DNA of 64,000 nucleotides from Chinchilla lanigera (Eukaryota > Chordata > Mammalia > Rodentia > Chinchillidae), in contig NW_004955460.1 in the NCBI RefSeq assembly GCF_000276665.1, forward strand, positions 1,262,638 through 1,326,637. Direction: 5' to 3'. The position numbers and the translations under genes are program-made. Shown here piece after piece: positions 34,526-46,126 of the stretch. The notes beneath the pieces were generated by a model that saw only the letters and a list, made by a program, of their open reading frames with translations, ran no database searches and was not told the DNA's origin. Each line of letters starts with the position of its first letter. The first letter of the stretch is position 1.

Positions 34526-36605
34526 ATGAACACTGCAATGGGACGTGCATCATTCTTCCTACATTAACAGCTATAACTCTCCATCTCTCAATTGACTGAA
34601 ATCTCAACTCTAACCTTCTTGGCTGGTGGCTCAAGAAAGAAGGGCCAAGATGGCAGCTGCTACCTTCTTCTCTGAAGTGATATACGCTTGAACTCTGAAA
34701 TCTTGTGACACTGGATGGTCCGGAAGCTTTCTAACAGGGACAGGAGGATAGGAAAACATCGCTCCTGAGGGCCCCATACAAGCCTTCCCTGCACTGGGCC
34801 TGAGAGGTCAACCCATACCTGATGGACAGAAGGTGGACATGCATGGGGAATCAGCCCTCTGTCCCCTAGATGGTCTGTTTTTGCCACAACTTGGCCAGTG
34901 GAGTAGGCCATCAGAGGTCCCACAATAGCTGCACAGAAGGAGAAGCCACACAAGTGCAAGGCTTGTGCCCACTGGTCACCGTCCCTGCTGGCTATCAGAA
35001 GAGAGGTGACAGCATCAGGGAAGTTCACACTTGCTCTTCACCCCTCATGTCACCATCTGCATGATCTGCATCACTGACTGCTGCAGGGAAAGCCAGCCAG
35101 CTCTCCAGGACTTGTCCCCACTTCTCTCTAGGAGAACATGGAGGGGCAAAGTTGGCAGTGTTCAGGCGAGGGAGCTGGAGAAAGCAGAGCTTGCCTCCTT
35201 GTCTGCCAGTTGGTGGGTATGGTTTATTCCTCCAGTAAGGGTTATAAATGACTCCAATCTCACCACTGCTTGGTGGGTGGGAGGTGTGAAAGGATGCTTG
35301 AGGTACTGTAGACTCTAACCCACTGCCCAAATCTATCTCTCTTCTTGGGGAATGTGGGGAAAGGACCAACATGAAAATAAATTTCCACAGAGCCAGGGTT
35401 TGAAGTCAAGAGTTGTCACTTAGGGTGACAAAGGATGGCACATGACATTTTAGGTCTTCCAAGTCTCAAGATCCAGGCAGCCATGCTGTAGGGGATCATA
35501 ACATCAGGCATGAGAGAGGGTCCTCTCTATTAAGGTGACCTCACTGCAGGACTCAGGAACATGAGGGTAAGAAGACAGCAGGGGAGCAAAGGGCAAGGGG
35601 GAGCTGTAGCAGGCTTGTGTGAAAGAATCCGAGCCTCAGAAAACTCAGAAAATATCAAATGAGCCACAGCCAAGAATCAACAGTCTAAGGGTTACCCCAG
35701 TTATGTGTCAGAAATGCAGAGCTCAGCCTATTTCCTCAGACCTCTGAGGCTGAGTTTGGCAGTTGGCCTGATCTGAAGGTAGAGGACCAGAAAGTGAAGG
35801 AAAGACATATCCAAACCTGTCTCCCAGAAGTTTCCTTTATTTTCCCAGCCTTTGCATGGGCCACTGGCTCTATGTCTAGCCTGTGCTGCTCAGAGTACAG
35901 AGAATAAAGTCACCCCCAAACCGAGACTCCACATAGCTTAGCACAAGGCTCATTACCCCTTGGTACTAATCCCCAGCTCCTCCCCTGCTGTGCTAACGAG
36001 CCTTGCATCATTAGTCCATTCCCACATGGGCCAGGAGCCCCTGCTCCCCATGCTCAGAAGCTTAGGAGCCTGTAGCTCAACAGGAGTCCTGTGCCAAGCC
36101 TCACCTTGACTCCACAACCCTGTCTGGCTAGCTCCTGGGGAAAGAGCTGCTACGAGACTCCAACTGCAGGGTGCACTTGGTGCCATTAAGAAAAACAATT
36201 CCTGACCCAGAACAGCTTCAGTTCGCAGCAGTTCTAAAAGAATCAGAAAAATTATCTGTAGCCAAAATTTGTGGTGCAGCTCAGAATTTAGCTCTCCTGA
36301 GAGATGCCAAAGACTGCTGACCATGGACTCTGTGTGAAGCATATTATAAAGTCTCAGTAAAGAGCCATTTGATGAGCTAAATTTGTGATGCTCCAGGTCA
36401 CACACCATCTTCCATCCCACTATGGCTGGTGCATCAATAGATACCTATTTTGTCTGTGACCTGCCTGGTTGTCTGTATTCTCTAGGACACATAATTTCCC
36501 TAACCTATAGGCTGTTGTGTTAAGGGACCAGCAAAATGTTTCTGTTCTCTGAGAAGCTAGCTCTTAACCCTAATGCCACCAACCCTAAACTAAGTGTAGC
36601 ATAAA
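34526..36605. other. Unidentified sequence
   Basis: About 2.1 kb without a recognised repeat. Long reverse frames at 34660-35028 (122 codons), 35025-35372 (115) and 35953-36420 (155) lack domains and overlap forward frames. None has an exon-like context that I can support. Confidence 0.4.
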
Positions 36606-37208
36606 GCAGGTATCAGCAGGCTTTCTCTGTAAAGTGCCAAATAGTAAATAGCTTGGCTATGGGAAGCATACATTCTCTGCTGCAACTACACAAGCAGCTA
36701 TAGACCACAAGTAAAAGAATGGGTGGGGGGGCATTTCTTAGTTAGCTTTCCTGTCTTTAAGACAAAATACAACCTCAAGCAGGAGAGATTTAACTTGACT
36801 TTTGGATTTGGGGGATTCAGTCCATGGTTGGCTGGCTCCAAGGCAGAAAAAACATAGTTGGTGGGTATGACGGAGACAAGCTGCTCACATCATGGCAACC
36901 AGGAAGCAGAGAGAGAAGGGAGGAGGCAGGGAGGGAGCTGTATCCTTCCAAAGAACACCTTGAGTAAAGTATCTCCTCTAGGCAGGCCCTACCTCCTAAC
37001 GGCACATTCAGCTGTGAAGCCGTCACCTCTGTGGTCCAATCACCTTCTGTGGTCCTCTCAACACATGAGACCTTTGAGGTACATTCCAGATCTAAACTAT
37101 AACATCTACCCCAGACCCTTTAACAGCTGTATTCCAATAAAATACTAATTATCAAAATGGGCAGTGGTCTGGATTGAATCTAGGGCTATAGTTTGCCAAA
37201 TCCTGGCT
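36606..37208 (-). mobile_element. hAT DNA transposon remnant, antisense, split by an LTR
   Basis: The left part (36606-36728) reads 'ggctttctctgtaaagtgcc', 'aaatagtaaatagcttggct', 'tctctgctgcaactacacaa'. The right part (about 37118-37208) reads 'gtattccaataaaatactaa' and 'gggctatagtttgccaaatc'. Together they follow the antisense consensus of the same family as 24235-24445. The LTR at 36734-37104 separates them. Confidence 0.78.
36734..37104 (-). mobile_element. MaLR-type solo LTR, antisense, nested
   Basis: Runs from 'tttcttagttagctttc' to 'tctaaactataaca', with 'catggttggctggctccaag' and 'tggcaaccaggaagcagaga'. Same family as 12753-13140. A 5-bp duplication is not evident, perhaps eroded. 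Confidence 0.85.
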
Positions 37209-37328
37209 TAGCAGTTAAAAAGGAGGGCTCTAAAGACAGATAGTTAGGTTCAAATTCAGGCTCTACCAGTTGCTTTCTGCACAGTGTCAGGCAAATGATT
37301 TGACTTCTTTAAGATGAATTATTAGTAT
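37209..37328 (+). mobile_element. MIR SINE fragment, sense
   Basis: 'ggctctaaagacagatagtt', 'aggttcaaattcaggctcta' and 'gtgtcaggcaaatgatttga' match the MIR tRNA-related and core region. Confidence 0.75.
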
Positions 37329-37340
37329 CTATATTCTTCT

Positions 37341-37514
37341 TTTTTTTTGTTTTTTTTTTTTTTTTTTTTTTGTCTTTTGGAGACAGGGTCTCACTATGCA
37401 GTTCAGGCTGGCCTTGAGCTCACTTTGTAGCCCAGGCTGATCTCAAACTCATGGTGATCCTCCTGCCTCAGCCTCCCAAGTGCTGGGATTACAGGCATGC
37501 ACCACCACACCCAG
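37341..37514 (-). mobile_element. B1 SINE, antisense, with 12-bp target duplication
   Basis: Long poly-T tail, then 'gagacagggtctcactatgc', 'ctttgtagcccaggctgatc' and 'gggattacaggcatgcacca'. The duplication 'ctatattcttct' is at 37329-37340 and 37515-37526. Confidence 0.95.
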
Positions 37515-37526
37515 CTATATTCTTCT

Positions 37527-38107
37527 TATAAGGCATAGATTTCTCCTCTCTCTGAATCTCTTATAAGACTCTTTTAAAAGTCATGTAGAGGAAGTACGGA
37601 AGAGGGGTTTCTAACTGTGAAGTAAACAGCCTACATTGATCCCTCTGTTACCCTTTCTGAAGGAGACAATTCTGCCCCCATACTTCTTGCCTGGCCCTGC
37701 CCAACCTTAAGTTTTTGCACTCCCTGAATGTTGCTTTGCTACTTATTCAGCTGTCCTAGCTGGGCCCAGCCTCTGTGACTGGGTTTCATTCCATCGTCCT
37801 CTCCCACTTGGTTATTGGGTGCCTCAAACTGTAGCCTCTGCCCTTTATCACAGCCTAAGATGAGCTATGGCATCATTTTCTGGGATCACTGCTTCCCAAA
37901 GCTATTCATTCTAGGAAACCTGAACAAGTGCTTGAAGAACGGGAAAGTGTCCTGTAGGCAAACAATGTTGGGGAACATAAGGATGAAGACAGTTTGAAAT
38001 CTCTCCTACACTTCTCAGAGCCTTTACCATGCTAATATGTTTGTTCGTCTTCAAAAGAGAAATCAAAGCACCTGAAAGCATTTCCAAAATTGCTTTCACT
38101 GTTCAAC
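37527..38107. other. Unidentified sequence
   Basis: No repeat or exon recognised. Confidence 0.4.
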
Positions 38108-38122
38108 AAGATTGGCGGGACA

Positions 38123-38223
38123 GGGGCTGGGGATTTAGCTCAGAGGCAAAAGCGCCTGCTTGGCAAGCACAAGGTCGTGAGTTCGGTTCCCGGTACCGGA
38201 GAAAAAAACCAAAAAAAAAAAAA
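38123..38223 (+). mobile_element. ID SINE, sense, with 15-bp target duplication
   Basis: 'ggggctggggatttagctca', 'cctgcttggcaagcacaagg', 'gagttcggttcccggtaccg' then 'gagaaaaaaaccaaaa' and poly-A. The duplication 'aagattggcgggaca' lies at 38108-38122 and 38224-38238. About 94% like the 6069 copy by eye. Confidence 0.96.
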
Positions 38224-39234
38224 AAGATTGGCGGGACATCCACACATAGGATCGAGATTCAGAGGAATGTTCTGGGAATTGCAACTGTGGACAAACAGCT
38301 AAGTGTCACTGCTCTCCTGGTGGATTCATGGAAAGGCTTAACCACATATGCATGGTAGAAGAATCTTTAAAATCCTTCCTGTTTGTTAGATGTGCGCTCA
38401 TTTCTCAAGATGACTGGCTCAACACTTATGTGCTGTGGGCCCTGCTTGCTGCTCGGAAAGGTGGGGTTTCCAGGCACAAGGCCTTGCTTCCTCTGTCAGC
38501 CAGGCAGCCGGATCTATAAAGAATCCCCTGTTAGTGAAATACAATGCCCCTTCCTTCCTGGAGCCACCAGGTCACCCCAGTCAATCTGGATCTTTCCAAA
38601 TGTTCCCCTCTTTGACTCTTAAAAGAAGTTCAAAGTGGCCCACAATTCATGTCAAATAGACTGGCTTGCAGTTTCCTAGTTTGTCTCCACGGGCTCCTTT
38701 ATAAAACCATGACTTTATTGGTCTTAGTCATCCTGTCTCCTTTGGGTCTTTTGCTGAACTCTATGAACTTATTTAAACATCCCCAGGGCTTCTCCTGTTT
38801 CCCTCAGCCCCCTTTCTGTGTGCCCAGAGCCTGGTGGAGCTGACCTAAGGTGGCGCAGTGGAAATGCTAAATCTTTCTAGCAATTCCCAGCATCGCTGGT
38901 TTGCATTCCTCTCCTTGCCTCTGTTTGCACGTAGCCTCAGCTTCTGCCCTACCTGCCCAGGTGGGGCCTCTCACCTCCTCTCTGTGGGGGCCTGGGCTGA
39001 GACCCATGCGCCTAGGCAATCCTCACTCCTGCTGCCAACTATTACTCATTCCTGGACAAGTGATTTCTCTTTTCTTCTTCATTTCTTTATTGCCTATCAG
39101 CGGTAAAAGAGCTTACAATCAAACAATGCCTGGGAAGCACCTTGAAGTCTCCTGATGAAAGGTACCACAGAGGTACTACATATTATTATTTCTGCAACAA
39201 GGGCAATAATAGCTTGTTGCTTCATCTAATTCCT

Positions 39235-39480
39235 GTGAGTGGGCTCAGGCACTGTAATTACCCGGGTTATAGGGCACTTGCTCAGAAGGCCGCATTGGAA
39301 GGTACAGGCGGCCAGATGGCCCCGAAGGGTTTCCCAACACACCCCTGAGTGCTCACTCAGGCATATCCGCGGCCAGGGCTGCTTTGGGGGGGCGGGGGGC
39401 ACGGTCACGCCAGACCTTTAATATGTGGAAATCAATTTTAATGGAAGAATCTGCCAACCCGCAAGACAAGTTTGAGCTGG
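39235..39480. promoter_or_regulatory. Candidate conserved noncoding element
   Basis: A repeat-free segment with a local cluster of CpGs ('atccgcggccagg', 'ggtcacgccagacc'), 'actgtaattacccgggttat' and 'tttaatatgtggaaatcaat'. Composition differs from the surroundings. Regulatory role is inferred only. Confidence 0.25.
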
Positions 39481-41454
39481 TTCCTTGCTGTGGTCCAAGC
39501 ACTCATGCAGAAGGAGCAGATGTCTGTCTTACTCAAGCAGGGCTGACACTTTGGGAAGGAGAAGGGCTTTCTATCAAGCCTTCTGGGAGCAAAGTGCTGT
39601 CTAACTTAACTTTCTTCCTACAAGCCTGTGGCAGTCCTCCTGTTTCCAAAATGAGAAGGATGACCAAGTCCACCATGTCCAGAAGGCTCCCTGCAAAGCC
39701 CAGGTTCTTCTGGGACCCTTTGTCATGCTACAGACCAGCAGGAAGCTTATTGGGGCCAGGGATCTTGGCATCTGGGCTCCATTTTCATCAGATCAGCTCT
39801 CGTACTGTAGTACCCATTTAAGATTTCCTATAACATTTTATTGAGGTGGGGTTCTTCCATATGAAATGACCAGGTTAAAATATTACTAAGGCCTTTTTAC
39901 TCAATGCTTTTTGATTGCCATTCTAAAACTGTCCCTCAGACACTTACCCCATGGATGGCTTTTTACTCTCCATGTTTCCTTTCAGAATTATGCAACTGTT
40001 AGCGGAAATTACTAAGATGCATCTATGGGAATCAAATAAAAGTATTTAAGCTCTATTTATCTGGTGGATTTAGCATTCTGGCTTTCATGGTCTGTGCTGT
40101 CTTCAAATAGACTGGGCATTTTTCCCCATCTATTGCTTCTCCAGTGTTTTCCTGGGTCCTTCCACTTTTACAAGTGTTCAGTAGGCTGGTTTCTTCTAGC
40201 TCAGCAAGGATGTTGATACCTCATAGAGCATCAAGCTTCCATCCCAGCCTTCAAAGCACAGCAAGGTCCACGTGCTTCAGTGCCATAGCATGCTTCCCTT
40301 CTAAGGCGTTCTTTGTACACACTGCCTGTGACCACGGGCCTCACTTTGGGCATTTTCCTACAGGAAGTTGGGATCAGAGGCCTTGGTCTGCCCATAGCTT
40401 GAGAGCAGTTTCTCTAGAAAATCATGGTGGCATCCATGGCTCTGACTAATCTCCTCTCCTTTCTGTTACTCAGCTCCGCACACCAGTGCCCCTGTGAGCC
40501 TCTCACTGAGCACTTCTGTAAAAGCTCCAGAGTCAGAGCTGACAGCTTCTTTCTTTCCTCCAAGGAGCCTGCCTGCCTCTGCCAATGCAACCTGGTTGGA
40601 TCTGTCAGAAGCGTTGACAGAACCTATAGTCACCCTCTGTGCCTGCTCCTGAGTGTCTGCTAGAGCCTGCGGGACTTTGGCACCATAACTCCATGGTTCT
40701 CCTGAGAAGGATGGGGAGGGACTGAAGCCAGAGTTTTCCCGGTTAGCTCCATGCCGGGGTTTCCTTAGGACCTGTCCTAAATGAGCAAGGACTGCCACAG
40801 TACCCACAGAGTGTGAGAGGTCTTTTATCTCTGGCCTAGAATTTCCCTGGTAATAAAACATTTAGCTCCCAGCTTTTCCACTGAGGCCCTAAGGGAGCAC
40901 TAGGACTCCAGTCAGTCCCCAGATTCTCTCCAGATTCACCTCACTGATGACAGGCCTCTTGTATGACACTGGGTACTCAGGTTAGCAGGATGGATGGCTC
41001 CACCAGCTCTGCCAAGCTGGAGATCCTCATGAAGGGACAAAAGATGATCTCATGGCTACCATTTCTGAAAGGAAGTCAGCTCCCTGAGAAGCTCCCATTC
41101 CTGACCGTCCTCCCTGCTGCCTCTCACTCTCCAGCCCTTGACCACTCCTTTCTCTCTACCCAGACCCTTTGGGAACAAGTCTTCCCCCAGGCACCTTCTT
41201 AAACATCCTCTGGGCCTGGATGGGGGCCGGGAGATGGGGAAAGAGAGGAAAGAAGGGAAATAGCAGGAAAACTCAAGGTCAACTCCTGGCTTTGAGACAT
41301 CTTAACCAACAGCTGGAAGAGCCTGGTCAGTCATGTAGATTTCTCCTCAGGGCCAAGGCCTGAGAGCAGGGCTATCCTCTCTCTGATTCCTTTTCTGTCA
41401 CAGGGCCCACCTCGGCCCACGGCTGTAGAGCCTCCGAGCAGCATCTGGCCTAGG

Positions 41455-41625
41455 CTGGTCTGTGGAGATCTGGAATCCAAACAGCTTAAAGAGTTATGAC
41501 TCCAGGAACTGTGGATGGCAACGTTTTCTATTATTAACAGTTCCAACTTTCCCATCTGGCTGTTTTCAGAATGAAAGCTGGAGATTACTGTCAGCATTAA
41601 TTACAATCAGGTGCACTTTTCTTCT
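41455..41625. promoter_or_regulatory. Candidate conserved noncoding element
   Basis: A repeat-free segment with 'ttctattattaacagttcca', 'tggctgttttcagaatgaaa' and 'cagcattaattacaatcagg', including a homeodomain-type TAATTA core. No spanning domain-bearing ORF. Role is inferred. Confidence 0.25.
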
Positions 41626-42392
41626 TCCCCATTTTGCCCCAATGGGTTCTCACACAGCAAGAAATCCTTAAAATGCATATCCTTTGAAATGTGGCACATA
41701 AATCCTCCTTGCTGGTGAGAGCCGCTGTCAGCTGCTGGCCTCTCCCTGGAGCCAGGTGAAACTCACCAAGTTCACAGGCGCCCCCCTCAGGTGTGGAGGT
41801 TCACTCCAGGCCCTTGGCTCTCTGGCTCTCTTCGCTTTTTCACAAGATCCCTGGTACTTCCTCCTTCACTTCAAACCGAAGCTTTAGAACCTCAAGAAAA
41901 GTTTTGTAGAAAGTCTGTCTTTGAGACCCAGCTGAATCACAGGGCAAAGTCACAGAGAAAGAAAACCACCATGGGCTGAGCCTCAGCCCACATAATTCCA
42001 CGAATTCCCACCCGAATCTCTTTCCCACATCTCCTCTTCCATATCCTCTTTCCCAACCCCTCGCCTTCTTTCTAGTCAGAGTCTGAAGAAACGTTATCTC
42101 ATTTTGAAACACTTCTTTCCCTTTGCTTTTTGTTCCCTCTATGCATACTAACATGCATGCTACTTATATTTTCTGGAAACTTGTTTTCATTACTCTCATT
42201 TTTTTTTCCCACAGATATACAACAGATATTAATTTCAGGACTCATGAAGCACAAGACTATTCTCCTTTTGTTGAGACATTTGAATTCAATTTGGATTGGC
42301 CATGCTAGTGTCTTAGTCATTCTTTCATAATAATTCTGCTAGTTAAGTCTTGGCTCTAACATTATTAATTGAATGACCCTAGAAAGACTGCT

Positions 42393-42760
42393 TGTTGTAG
42401 TTTGAATCCTGAATGTCTACTGATGAGGCCCCTAGAGGTCCGTGAGGGCCATGGGGTGAAGGCTTGATCCCTAAGGTGATTCTTTTAGGAAGTGGTGGGA
42501 CCTTTAAGAGGCTGGGCATAATGGGAAGTCTTTAGGCCATTGCAGCTGTGCTGTCCAGGAGGCTTATGGGATTTCAGTCTTTCCCATGTCCTCTTTCTCT
42601 CTTTTGTTTCCTGGCCATGAGGTGAGCAGTTTTGCTCCAGGATGTATTCCCATCATGATATTCTGGGTCTTGTGATCATTCAGGCCAAAGAAAGCTTTTC
42701 CCTGTGAAGCTGACTATCTTAGGTATTTATTTGCTATAGGGATGGAAAGTAAGTAACACA
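42393..42760 (+). mobile_element. MaLR-type solo LTR, sense (368 bp)
   Basis: Starts 'tgttgtagtttgaatcc' and ends 'ggaaagtaagtaacaca', with 'aggtatttatttgctatagg' near the end. Flanks 'ctgct' (42388-42392) and 'ctact' (42761-42765) are a 4-of-5 duplication. Same length as the 16954 LTR. Confidence 0.85.
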
Positions 42761-42927
42761 CTACTTAAACCTGCTGAGCTAGCGCCTCTGTTCCATTGCC
42801 TGCAAAATGCTACCTCTTCCCAGCGCTACTCAAATAGATTAGATAAGAAAATGGCAATTCAGCACTGGCAGGTGGGTTAGCTGCTTGGAGGGAGCATGCT
42901 GCATGGCTCAGGGCATTGGAAGGAGGA

Positions 42928-42939
42928 TGTGTGTGTGTA

Positions 42940-42974
<35 letters not shown>

Positions 42975-42976
42975 AT
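42928..42976. repeat. TG dinucleotide microsatellite
   Basis: Mostly pure 'tg' units with minor 'tatg', 'gcgt' and 'gcatg' interruptions, next to an antisense dimeric SINE. Confidence 0.95.
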
Positions 42977-43135
42977 GTGTGTTACTGGGGAGCAAACTCA
43001 GGGCCTTTTGTACCAAGGTACATCCTCAACCCTTTTTGATATTTTTAATTTTGAGATAGGGTCTCATGAAGTCACCAAATTGCCAAAACTGGGCTCAAGT
43101 TTGAGCTCTTCCTGCTTCAGCCTCTGAGAGTGTGG
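42977..43135 (-). mobile_element. Dimeric B1/ID SINE, antisense, truncated
   Basis: ID half 'ttactggggagcaaactcag', then 'taattttgagatagggtctc' and 'cttcctgcttcagcctctga' of the B1 half. The B1 head is missing after 'gagtg'. Confidence 0.8.
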
Positions 43136-43689
43136 AAAAAGATCTTAACAGTCTCCAAAGGACAGCTGTTCTTCCTTCAAGGGGAAGGTGGGGATTCTTG
43201 CTGTAAGACTACAAGTGTGTAAGTGGTGTAGAAATACCACTGTCTTTAATACCATCACTTTTTTGGCAAAGAGCCCAATCTTCATGAATTCTTAGTCATA
43301 TGTGGCTTATTTTATTTTCTAGTTGTTTGGTCTTATTTCTGAGCTATTGGAATATAAAGTTCAAGTGTCTGAAAAAGAAAACAATTATCCTAGAATCTTC
43401 GCTCCATCCTGACCTTCCCTTCGTATGCCACCCATGAAATAATAAACTTGGTAAAATAAGGAGGGGCAGAGAGTAGACAACCTTGAAAGAGCTGATCATA
43501 GTGTGACTTATTTCCTCCATAAAAAGAGAACTGAGGCATTTACCACAACCACAATGTTGTGCTGCTGATTCAGCCCTGGCCATGACTTGCCCCAGGTTGC
43601 TGTGCCCCAGCCACAAGTGCCTTTGAGTTCTGTGGTGATGAGGGGAGGGTCCTGTCCCATCCCACCCACCCTGGTCCCTTCCCTCAGTA
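43136..43689. other. Unidentified sequence
   Basis: No repeat recognised. A 134-codon reverse frame (43344-43748) shows no domain. Confidence 0.4.
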
Positions 43690-44010
43690 GCCTGGAGGCC
43701 TTCAGAGTTGGATGTTAACCGCCACTCCCTACTGAGCTCCTGCACCATCTTTCACAGGAGTTCTCCAGCTGCCTTTCATGATCTCAGCAGAATAAATGAA
43801 GTTTCTGACAGTTAATTTATTTCCCTGATCTATTTCAGATGTCTTCAGACACAGCGCTGGGTTACTGCTGTTAGTTGTCTTGCATCGGATATTAGGTGGG
43901 AGCACTTCCTGGACACCCATAATTGAGATGAGCGTTAATTGTATTTGCACACAGCCACAGAGCACAGCAACCTTTTAAGCTCCTAATTTTCCTCCTTTGT
44001 TAAACTCAAT
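43690..44010. promoter_or_regulatory. Candidate conserved noncoding element
   Basis: A repeat-free block with 'gaagtttctgacagttaatt', 'tccctgatctatttcagatg', 'ggtgggagcacttcctggac', 'acccataattgagatgagcg' and 'ttaattgtatttgcacacag'. It carries several homeodomain-type and bHLH-like cores and no convincing ORF. Inference only. Confidence 0.3.
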
Positions 44011-44569
44011 GGGTGTGCTGAGATCAAAAAGTGAGACAGTTATGAGTGTGGTCACTGTCTTGTGGGTCTGTCTAAAGTCCATCTGCCCACCCCAAAAGCA
44101 GGAGTGAACAGGAACCACGCATTACAAGCAAAATTAAGGGAAGTATGTTATGTGGACAAATGACTTTAGTCAAACACTCCCTTTCCCAGATTTTAAATGG
44201 TTTGTACAAGTGTTTTTCATTGTTAAAGTTGGCAAGTCCTCTCTATTTCCCTGTGTGTAAAATTTCAGGAGGAGAAAACATTTTCACTTGGGCCCCTGTC
44301 CCAGATGCAGGCTTGAGCAAATAGCAGAAGACACCAGAGATGAGGCCAGCAGGCCTGAAGGAAGGGCCGTGGGCTGAATGATCGAGATTCTGGATGTGGC
44401 TGTTATTATTTCCTGTTTTCCAAACCCATACCACCGCCAGCCCAGGGAGTCCCAATGTCCCTGGGAGACTACTGTCCTTGGGGAATCCCTGGACTTCCCT
44501 GAATGTGTGGCTTCTCATATCAGGTGGCTTTCCTAGACTAGCAATTAGGATGTAACTCATGGAGTCAAA
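44011..44569. other. Unidentified sequence
   Basis: No repeat family or exon recognised. Confidence 0.4.
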
Positions 44570-44720
44570 CAAATTATGTTTTATTCTTAACCCTGCTACT
44601 TACTAATGCTAGGGTATTAGAATGCTGCCCAACTGCCTGGGGCCTCCATTTTCCATCTGAGCAATAGGCGTCTAGTAGGTTTAGGCACTGCATAAGGTAC
44701 ACATGGAAAACCTCTGGGAC
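44570..44720 (+). mobile_element. MIR SINE, sense
   Basis: 'aaccctgctacttactaatg', then 'gcctccattttccatctgag', 'caataggcgtctagtagg' and 'ttaggcactgcataaggtac' follow the MIR core and 3' region. Confidence 0.65.
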
Positions 44721-45517
44721 CATTCAAAGCCTGGCAGGCAGAACAGGTCCTATGGATGGCAGTTTTTCTGTTATAGGCTCAAACTAAGAAAGAAAGATGC
44801 AGGATCCACACTGAGACCTCTTGACTTTTCCTGCTAATGTTATTTCCATGTAGTCCAGGGACTACTGGATGAATTTTCTATGCCACGTAATAAATGACTA
44901 AACACATAGTCACTTAAAACAGTATATATATATGTAGTTTTCTCAGTTTACACAGGCTAGGCATCTGGGCATTATTTAACCAGGCCCTGTCAGGGTTCTT
45001 AGAAGAATGGGATCGAGGTGTCAGTCAAGCTGTACTCTCCCCTAGAAGCAGGACTGGAAATGAACCCACTTCTAAGCTTACTTGGGTGCTGGCAGACATC
45101 ATTTCTTTGCAGCTGTTAGATTCAGCGCCCTGACTTCTTGCTAGTTCTTAGCATTCAGAAGCTACTTTCAGTTTCTTGTGTGTCTTCACTGCTTCCAGGC
45201 AGCTGCCCCTCTCCATGGGCCTCCCTACCACAAGACAGCAATGGAGAAAAAGAGAATCTGCAGCAGAATGGGATCTTGCATAACATAAGCTTCTGGTCAC
45301 TTTCCTATCAATTTCTTCGCATTCTGTTATTTGTTCAAAGTGAGACACAGAATCCACACACTTTCAAGGGGAGGGGACTGCACAAAGATGACCAGGAAGA
45401 GAGGACACAGGGGGTTACAGTGCATCTGCCACAACAGGGGAAGGCTTTTTAGGGTAGGAACTACAAGGAGGATTCTGGTTCTCTCCATCTCACACTACAT
45501 CCCCACAGCCCTACTGT
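44721..45517. other. Unidentified sequence
   Basis: No repeat family recognised. A short 'ta' run occurs near 44922-44934. Overlapping frames at 45138-45452 and 45148-45357 lack domains. Confidence 0.4.
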
Positions 45518-46032
45518 GTTTGTTTTCTAGTGCTGCAATAACTAAGAACTAAAAACAGAGTGGGTTTAAAAAGCCCCACAGACTTATTACCTTACAATCC
45601 TGGAGGGCAAAAGCCAGAAAGGGGTCTCACTGGACTGAAGTCAAGATGTCAACACAGCTGCATTTTATTCAGAGGCTCTAAGGGAGAATTCACTTCCTTG
45701 CCCTCTTGACCTCCTAGAGGCTTCTTTCCCCTCTGGCTCATGGCCAGGGCCGTCCATCTTCAGAGGCAGCTACCATGAGTCGAGTTCTTCTCACATTGCA
45801 TCAGTCAGACCCCCCTCTGCTGCCTCTCCCTTCTACATTTCAGTAACCTTGGGATTATACTGGACCCACCTGGGTAATTCAAGATAATCTCCTTATTTTA
45901 CAAGTCAGCTCATTAGCACCCTTAACTCTATCTGCAAACTTAATTCTCCCTTGCCATGTAAGGTAACATATCCACAGGTACAGAGAGTAGGACAAGGACA
46001 TCTTCTGGGGTTATTATTCTGCCTGCTACACA
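45518..46032 (-). mobile_element. MLT1-type LTR, antisense
   Basis: 'tgtttgttttctagtgctgc', 'acagacttattaccttacaa', 'tcctggagggcaaaagccag' and 'aggctctaagggagaattca' follow the antisense MLT1 consensus, ending in 'attctgcctgctaca'. Nearly complete, no internal region. Confidence 0.85.
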
Positions 46033-46047
46033 AATGAATCAGATAGG

Positions 46048-46126
46048 GGAGTCCAAGGACCTCTAGTTTAACAAGGCCTTCAAAATATTCTGATACACGC
46101 TTGAGTTTGAGAGCTGTGCTCTATAA
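46048..46126 (-). mobile_element. MER5-like hAT fragment, antisense
   Basis: 'gtttaacaaggccttcaaaa', 'tattctgatacacgcttgag' and 'tttgagagctgtgc' match the antisense MER5A end ('aagtttgagaaccactg'). Confidence 0.75.

Larger units (their letters stand above)
38239..42392. other. Repeat-poor, GC-richer single-copy block
   Basis: About 4.15 kb in which I recognise no transposable element, against a background where roughly half the bases are repeats. Many overlapping short frames exist on both strands, the longest being 145 codons (39384-39821), without recognisable domains. It contains candidate noncoding elements near 39235-39480 and 41455-41625. Undetected noncoding-RNA exons cannot be excluded. 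Confidence 0.4.

Noticed and set aside
35953..36420. 155-codon reverse frame
   Set aside because: No domain. Low-complexity W/S/L-rich translation in unidentified noncoding sequence.
42810..43127. Reverse frame with HTHTHT repeats and its forward counterpart
   Set aside because: Translation of the TG microsatellite.
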